NCBI GenBank assembly: GCA_029931905.1
Contig: JAOZRH010000093.1
Coordinates: 1 to 7,876, forward strand
Origin: Fidelibacterota bacterium
GTDB taxonomy: Bacteria; Fidelibacterota; Fidelibacteria; Fidelibacterales; Fidelibacteraceae
Direction: 5' to 3'
Length of the DNA stretch: 7,876 nucleotides
Under the pieces are notes generated by a model. It worked only from the letters and a program-made list of their open reading frames with translations, was not told the DNA's origin and did no database searches. A program made the position numbers and the translations under genes. Below are positions 4,281 to 7,876 of this stretch, piece after piece (the first letter of the stretch is position 1; every line of letters starts with the position of its first letter).

Positions 4281-5384
4281 ATGGCTACTATAACACCAAA
4301 CCTTCAATTAAGAATAAACGATCCTTACCAACAACGTTTATTCGATTTCAACACATCTGATTCAAGATTATATTTATCTAGAGTTTCAAATCAATTACTA
4401 AGAACATTTGGAAACGATATAGTACTAAAAAACTTTGATATTTTATCTATTACATCACAAGGACCATTAGCCAAAGTATCTTTAAACGCTGGTTTAGCTA
4501 TTTTAGATTATACTCTTATTCAGATAGATGACAATGTTCTAAATTTAGAATTAGATGTAACTCCATATGACGATACAGGTTATCTTATTGTTCATATGAA
4601 TTATCAATTTTTACAAACCGTAGAAGAAAATCCTTGTAGAATTAAATTTTCCTATGTTGATTCTACAGGATCAGTTGTTTCACCTGATGGATGGAATTGG
4701 AATAAAGATAGGATTATTTTAGCGATTATTGAATTTACTAAAAATGCTTCAAACGATATTACAAATATTCAAGAGATCAATGATGTAGTTAAATCAATTA
4801 ATATACTCGGACGAACTTATTATAAAAAAGGTTATAATCCAACTGATGAACAAAATCTAGATGAATATTTTGATCAATCTAGTATTATAAATACTAAATC
4901 GACAATATCTCCAACTGATCTTGACAAGGATTATTTAAGAAATAAAATCACTACCGAAGATTCTTCTCTCCAGAAACAGATTCTCACTCCACAACCAGAT
5001 TCCGAAACTTTAAATCTAACTCTTCAAAATGATGTTGTTGATCCAGGACCGAATTATAATTATTCAACTGATTCAAATGGTACTAAAGGATGGTATCCTT
5101 CTCCATTTTCATCTGAAGCTTCACTCTTGGATGGAAATTTTATTGATGAATCATTCTTAATCTTTTCTCCTCTTGGTCAACTAACATATGATACTCGAGG
5201 AAACATATCAACGATCACTTCGACTCTCCAAAGTGGTGAGCAGCTTTTGTTAACTCATCACTATAATACTCATGATGATCTTACACAAATAACAGCAACG
5301 GTTTCTGGTCAAACTATTTGGATCAAGTATTATACCTATAATGCAAATAATGATGTTTCTGGTTGGAGTGTAACGGTTTTCTAA
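4281..5384 (+). CDS. Phage virion appendage / tail-fibre-like protein with C-terminal YD-type repeats
   Basis: A 367-residue protein, probably a tail-fibre or baseplate-associated component. It is the first of three co-directional structural genes. Residues 1-110 form a beta-rich domain beginning MATITPNLQLRINDPYQ and containing LYLSRVSNQLLRTFGNDIVL. The centre (about 175-290) is Asn/Asp/Pro-rich and low in hydrophobics, as in fibre shafts and linkers. The last 65 residues carry a regular repeat: YDTRGNISTI (Y303), YNTHDDLTQI (Y328) and YNANNDVSGW (Y353) are spaced exactly 25 residues apart, resembling YD/RHS repeats. AAGGA lies about 11 bases before the ATG. There is no signal peptide or membrane segment, as expected for a virion part assembled in the cytoplasm. 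The exact position in the particle is inferred from neighbours. Confidence 0.65.
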   Translation: MATITPNLQLRINDPYQQRLFDFNTSDSRLYLSRVSNQLLRTFGNDIVLKNFDILSITSQGPLAKVSLNAGLAILDYTLIQIDDNVLNLELDVTPYDDTGYLIVHMNYQFLQTVEENPCRIKFSYVDSTGSVVSPDGWNWNKDRIILAIIEFTKNASNDITNIQEINDVVKSINILGRTYYKKGYNPTDEQNLDEYFDQSSIINTKSTISPTDLDKDYLRNKITTEDSSLQKQILTPQPDSETLNLTLQNDVVDPGPNYNYSTDSNGTKGWYPSPFSSEASLLDGNFIDESFLIFSPLGQLTYDTRGNISTITSTLQSGEQLLLTHHYNTHDDLTQITATVSGQTIWIKYYTYNANNDVSGWSVTVF

Positions 5385-5398
5385 AGGAGAAATAAGAT

Positions 5399-5860
5399 AT
5401 GGATTTAGCTCTAATATTAAATAATCTTGTTAAAAAGTCTCATAGATTGAAGACTCTTGTGACAAGTAATCGACAATTGAATCAATATGATGCTATATTA
5501 ATTGATTCATTAAACCAACCTTTTACTCTTACACTTCCACCTCAACCGATGATTGGATCTCGTATTCCAATTTCAGATGTTGGTGGTCATCTTTCGATTC
5601 ACCCAGTAACTCTTGATGGTAATGGAACAACGATTAATGGATCACCTCATCTTGAGCTTAAAGGAGATAATAGTTTTTATGAAGTGATCTATTATAATGA
5701 AACTAAGGGTTGGCAACTTGTGGTTTCAGTACCAACTGATGGTTCTTCTGTGACTCTTGGTGATGGAGAAACTGGTTGTTGTGAACCTTTGGTTACTGTC
5801 ACTGGAGATTTGATTTATGAGAATAATAATGATATCGTAATAGCAAGAACTTTACAATAG
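5399..5860 (+). CDS. Tail-fibre-like structural protein, 153 aa
   Basis: A 153-residue beta-rich protein with a pattern common in phage fibre and spike proteins. It has YDAILIDSLNQPFTLTLPPQP (residues 30-50), then GSRIPISDVGG (53-63), NGTTINGS (75-82) and YYNETKGWQLV (98-108). This is the module in which a small domain ends in a Gly-Trp strand. The C-terminus (about 128-150, CCEPLVTVTGDLIY then NNDIVIART) resembles the repeated TxGDIxxxxNDIVxA units of other fibre proteins, so the protein may be one piece of a longer fibre assembled from several chains. A Cys-Cys pair lies at 127-128. AAGGAG sits 9 bases before the ATG, and the gap to the previous gene is 14 bases, so they share a transcript. 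Confidence 0.7.
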   Translation: MDLALILNNLVKKSHRLKTLVTSNRQLNQYDAILIDSLNQPFTLTLPPQPMIGSRIPISDVGGHLSIHPVTLDGNGTTINGSPHLELKGDNSFYEVIYYNETKGWQLVVSVPTDGSSVTLGDGETGCCEPLVTVTGDLIYENNNDIVIARTLQ

Positions 5861-5869
5861 GAGAACAAT

Positions 5870-6715
5870 ATGGCAGTTCACAAGAATCTACCAATAGCTG
5901 ATTCTCACTTTGCACATGCTTGGGAATATGCAGATGAAACTGATAGAAATTCTGCATCTGGTTTTACATCTGCAGAAGTGGGTAAATTAGCTCGACAACT
6001 GGATAATAATTCACTTTGGATGTTAACCTCAACTACTCCAACTTGGTTGGAGATCACTTCAATTGCTGGTGGTGTTAATGAGATTATAGCTGGAAATACT
6101 GCTCCATCAGATACCTCAAAGTATTGGTTGGATACTAATACTTCTCCTGCAACATTCAAATATTTTGATGGATCAGATTGGGGTGCTGTTGCAGCTGAAG
6201 GTTCTGGATCTGGTACTGGTGCTATTAATGAGATAGACATTCGACCAGATCAATTTAGACTTGATGATGTTGCGACTGGTGCTGATCGTGGTGTAGTTTG
6301 GAATATGTTGGATGCAGCAGATTTCGATCCAGATAATGATGGTGCTATTTGGTTTTCTTTTAAATTTCCATCAGGGTGGGATGATACTCAGGATATTAAT
6401 TTAACTCTTGAATATTCATGTAATGGAAATGATCAAGGAAAGACTATAGTTCTCAATACACAAGCATGGGCTCTAGATACTGGAGATACACCGAATCAGG
6501 CTTCACCAGAAGCCTCTAATATAGATAATATTGGAACATCATCTTCTAATATTGATACATTATCAGAGATTACATTAATCAATGGGAAAGTTCCAGCTTC
6601 TATTCTATCAACAACGACTAATACAATAGCTATAAAACTTACACGCGATGCTAATAATGCTTCGGATAATTATACCGGAACATTTCAATTAATTTCAGTG
6701 TTAGCTAAACAATAA
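5870..6715 (+). CDS. Tail-fibre / virion appendage protein, 281 aa
   Basis: A 281-residue multi-domain structural protein. Residues 14-62 hold a motif met in many phage fibre proteins (FAHAWEYADETDRN, GFTSAEVGKLARQLDNNSLW, PTWLEIT), probably an attachment or trimerisation module. Residues 72-106 form a second short module with PSDTSKYWLDTNTSPATFKYFDGSDW. A Gly/Ser linker (110-118) leads to a C-terminal beta domain (about 120-281) with GAIWFSFKFPSGWD, NIGTSSSNIDTLSEI and NYTGTFQLISV. This is probably a jelly-roll-like head that could bind a receptor or a partner fibre. The TAG stop of the 153-aa gene overlaps the GGAG ribosome site, and the gap is 9 bases. Base composition here is less AT-rich than in the minus-strand genes. 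No clear terminator follows. Confidence 0.72.
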   Translation: MAVHKNLPIADSHFAHAWEYADETDRNSASGFTSAEVGKLARQLDNNSLWMLTSTTPTWLEITSIAGGVNEIIAGNTAPSDTSKYWLDTNTSPATFKYFDGSDWGAVAAEGSGSGTGAINEIDIRPDQFRLDDVATGADRGVVWNMLDAADFDPDNDGAIWFSFKFPSGWDDTQDINLTLEYSCNGNDQGKTIVLNTQAWALDTGDTPNQASPEASNIDNIGTSSSNIDTLSEITLINGKVPASILSTTTNTIAIKLTRDANNASDNYTGTFQLISVLAKQ

Positions 6716-6759
6716 TTGTATTGTTTTACAGACTACAAAAATTGATCTTATGAAAAAAT

Positions 6760-6772
6760 TTCAAAAATTGAA
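6760..6772. repeat. TTCAA-N3-TTGAA dyad, copy 1
   Basis: TTCAA-AAA-TTGAA, a 13-bp perfect dyad 44 bases after the 281-aa gene. Two more copies, with spacer CTT, lie at 6971 and 7071. Confidence 0.5.
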
Positions 6773-6788
6773 AAATAATAAAAAATAA

Positions 6789-6831
6789 TATTGGCTCGAC
6801 GTCCCAAACCCGTAAAAAATTAAAGCCAATA
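6789..6831 (+). ncRNA. Stem-loop 1 in the spacer (possible structured RNA)
   Basis: TATTGGCT (6789-6796) pairs perfectly with AGCCAATA (6824-6831) across a 27-base loop. The loop contains CGACGTCCCAAACCCG, the only GC-rich segment of the spacer. There is no T-rich tail, so it is not a standard terminator. Whether it is transcribed is unknown. Confidence 0.35.
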
Positions 6832-6839
6832 CGAAACAG

Positions 6840-6863
6840 TATGAAACCATATTATGTTTCATA
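6840..6863 (+). ncRNA. Stem-loop 2 in the spacer
   Basis: TATGAAAC (6840-6847) pairs with GTTTCATA (6856-6863) around an 8-base loop. It starts 9 bases after stem-loop 1 and no T-run follows. Together with its neighbours it suggests a folded RNA or a DNA structure. Confidence 0.35.
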
Positions 6864-6882
6864 AAATTTAACTCACAAAAAC

Positions 6883-6919
6883 GGATTTTTATAATAAAAA
6901 CAAATATTTATAAAAATCC
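6883..6919 (+). ncRNA. Stem-loop 3 in the spacer
   Basis: A perfect 12-bp stem, GGATTTTTATAA (6883-6894) with TTATAAAAATCC (6908-6919), around a 13-base loop and followed by TAATTTTTAAAA. It may act as a weak terminator for the tail-fibre operon or be part of the same folded region. Confidence 0.4.
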
Positions 6920-6965
6920 TAATTTTTAAAAAAGTAGAACCAATAAGATACATATGAAAACCCTT

Positions 6966-7001
6966 GATTTTTCAACTTTTGAAGCATAAATTTTGGAATT
7001 T
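6966..7001. repeat. 35-base direct repeat, first copy, with TTCAA-CTT-TTGAA dyad
   Basis: Begins GATTTTTCAACTTTTGAA, then CATAAA and TGGAATTT. It matches 7066-7100 at nearly every position (identical for the first 18 bases) and starts exactly 100 bases before it. The dyad TTCAA-CTT-TTGAA lies at 6971-6983. Confidence 0.65.
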
Positions 7002-7065
7002 GTAAATTTAAAAAATATAAAAAACTACCCCAGATGATTCAAATATGATTATTTAGAAACAATAC

Positions 7066-7100
7066 GATTTTTCAACTTTTGAAACATAAAACTGGAATTT
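7066..7100. repeat. 35-base direct repeat, second copy, with TTCAA-CTT-TTGAA dyad
   Basis: Second copy of the repeat at 6966, one base shorter near the end. The dyad lies at 7071-7083, 77 bases upstream of the ATG of the 221-aa gene, a fitting place for an operator. A more diverged, related stretch (CTTGATCTTTTTTGAG) follows at about 7113. Confidence 0.65.
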
Positions 7101-7159
7101 TAACACAAAAAACTTGATCTTTTTTGAGTTTTCAGAAACAAATATATTTGGAGGTTCAA

Positions 7160-7825
7160 ATGGCGAACTTTTACATTAAATACACACCTGCTCGTAGGGG
7201 ACTAACTGGTGCTGAGTACTTACCCCAGTATTTAGAAGAGACCTTTCCGAGTGTAACTTATGATGATATAGCTTCCGACGGTAAGGTTCATTTTGGCATA
7301 CTTTCAGGTTCTGGTGACGATCTTTCAAAAGTATTGGCATTAATTGAAGGAAAGTTTTCTGCATTCCGTTTAAGTGAGGATGAACTTGTCGGTTACTGTT
7401 ATATGAATTATGATCCTCAACCGATGATGGATGGGGAAACTCCTCCAACGTTTACGGAAATGATGCAGTCACATGGGATCACAGTATCTGATACACTCGC
7501 TGCCGTTAAACTTGCTAAAATAAATCTTTTTAAAGAAATTTCACGTAAGAAGTGTGAACCTGATAATGATTGTATTGCAGATTTGGCTAAATGCGTTACA
7601 TTGTTTGAAGGTCATTATGATGATCTTACAACTGAAGAGAAGACAGCAGTTGATGCAAATATGTCGACTTTAAAATCATATTACGATAAACAAACTTGTA
7701 TTGATGCTTTTGACAAGTTAGTAAACATAACAATGGGATCAATTCTTGTTGGTTATTATACTAAGAAACAAGAGGTTATGAATGCAACATCGGAAGATGA
7801 TGCAATAGCAGTTGTTTACGAATAA
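7160..7825 (+). CDS. Hypothetical protein, 221 aa, own transcription unit
   Basis: A 221-residue protein I do not recognise. The ATG at 7160 (MANFYIKYTPARRGL) follows a near-ideal GGAGG 5 bases upstream; a TTG at 7124 in the same frame has no ribosome site. Residues 1-79 alternate strands and helices (FYIKYTP, LPQYLEETF, KVHFGILSG, DLSKVLALIEGKF, DELVGYCY) like a small ferredoxin-type fold. Residues 90-105 are a Pro/Met-rich linker. Residues 107-205 look all-helical and carry C132, C138 and C145 (KKCEPDNDCIADLAKC) and C180. The soluble acidic character and lack of a signal or membrane segment suit a virion or cytoplasmic protein. The strong ribosome site, private terminator and less AT-extreme codon choice hint at high expression. 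The N-terminal fold is inference, and no function is proposed. Confidence 0.8.
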   Translation: MANFYIKYTPARRGLTGAEYLPQYLEETFPSVTYDDIASDGKVHFGILSGSGDDLSKVLALIEGKFSAFRLSEDELVGYCYMNYDPQPMMDGETPPTFTEMMQSHGITVSDTLAAVKLAKINLFKEISRKKCEPDNDCIADLAKCVTLFEGHYDDLTTEEKTAVDANMSTLKSYYDKQTCIDAFDKLVNITMGSILVGYYTKKQEVMNATSEDDAIAVVYE

Positions 7826-7836
7826 AGTTTAATTTT

Positions 7837-7873
7837 AACGGCGAGAGAGTTTACTCGCCGTTTGTTATTATTT
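7837..7873 (+). terminator. Rho-independent terminator after the 221-aa gene, built from the TCGCCGTTAA repeat
   Basis: A perfect 9-bp GC-rich stem, AACGGCGAG (7837-7845) with CTCGCCGTT (7854-7862), encloses an 8-base loop and is followed by TGTTATTATTTT. It starts 12 bases after the stop codon. The left arm with its flank (7832-7846) is the reverse complement of copy A at 3210-3224 over 15 bases, so the repeat exists here as one arm of a working hairpin. Confidence 0.88.
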
Positions 7874-7876
7874 TCA

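Larger units (their letters stand above)
6716..7159. other. Gene-free AT-rich spacer with stem-loops, dyads and direct repeats
   Basis: A stretch of 444 bases without a convincing gene on either strand. It contains three stem-loops within 135 bases, three copies of the dyad TTCAA-N3-TTGAA and a 35-base direct repeat with a 100-base period. It ends in the strong ribosome site of the 221-aa gene. It presumably holds that gene's promoter and 5' leader, and could also be a replication, packaging or regulatory region. Confidence 0.6.

Noticed and set aside
4052..4360. Plus-strand open frame of about 102 codons
   Set aside because: It overlaps the start of the 367-aa gene and the opposite-strand 105-aa gene, has low-complexity Phe/Ser/Ile-rich composition and no ribosome site.
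5905..6240. Minus-strand open frame of 111 codons inside the 281-aa gene
   Set aside because: It lies wholly within a well-supported structural gene on the other strand and shows no recognisable domain or ribosome site.
6716..7159. CRISPR array or tRNA gene in the repeat-containing spacer
   Set aside because: Only two long repeat copies exist, with a 65-base gap and no further units. No cloverleaf or T-loop motif was seen.
7176..7448. Minus-strand open frame of 90 codons inside the 221-aa gene
   Set aside because: It is antisense to a gene with a strong start and terminator, and its His/Gln-rich composition looks like an antisense artefact.

Overview
The window looks like part of a bacteriophage genome, probably a large tailed phage. 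It is strongly AT-rich, genes are packed with overlaps or gaps of a few bases, most starts have a good Shine-Dalgarno (SD) sequence, and the right half encodes proteins with recognisable phage tail-fibre or virion-appendage sequence patterns. Most small genes on the left resemble nothing I recognise, as is usual for phage accessory or host-takeover regions. The host cannot be named. The strong AAGGAG-type SD sites show only that it uses conventional bacterial translation.

Left part (1-3034, minus strand). At the left edge is the N-terminal 134 codons of a purine-type phosphoribosyltransferase, running out of the window. Upstream of it is a two-gene unit (75 aa and 44 aa) ending in a hairpin terminator at 427-452. 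Before that comes a tightly coupled five-gene unit (155, 131, 126, 216 and 71 aa) ending in a hairpin at 894-922. The first three of these five are diverged tandem paralogues of one unrecognised family. The 71-aa and 75-aa proteins form a second paralogous pair.

Middle (3035-4280). This is a mosaic of single-gene modules. A plus-strand ferritin-like gene (3353-3646), with the iron-site spacing of encapsulated ferritins, lies between two strong T-tailed hairpins whose loops both carry ACCTCCTT, the anti-Shine-Dalgarno core. Next is an isolated minus-strand 105-aa gene. A short repeat, TCGCCGTTAA, stands at the boundaries of these modules (near 3212, 3735 and 4157) and returns in the terminator at 7837-7862.

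Right part (4281-7876, plus strand). Three closely spaced genes (367, 153 and 281 aa) form a virion appendage or tail-fibre operon with a plausible promoter at 4213-4241. The 367-aa protein ends in a regular 25-residue tyrosine repeat resembling YD/RHS repeats. A 444-base spacer free of genes follows. It contains three stem-loops, three 13-bp TTCAA-N3-TTGAA dyads and a 35-bp direct repeat exactly 100 bp apart. Then comes a separate 221-aa gene of unknown function with a strong SD and a strong terminator.

The tail-fibre genes probably act together in host recognition. The minus-strand clusters are plausibly early or accessory genes, but their function cannot be read from sequence alone.
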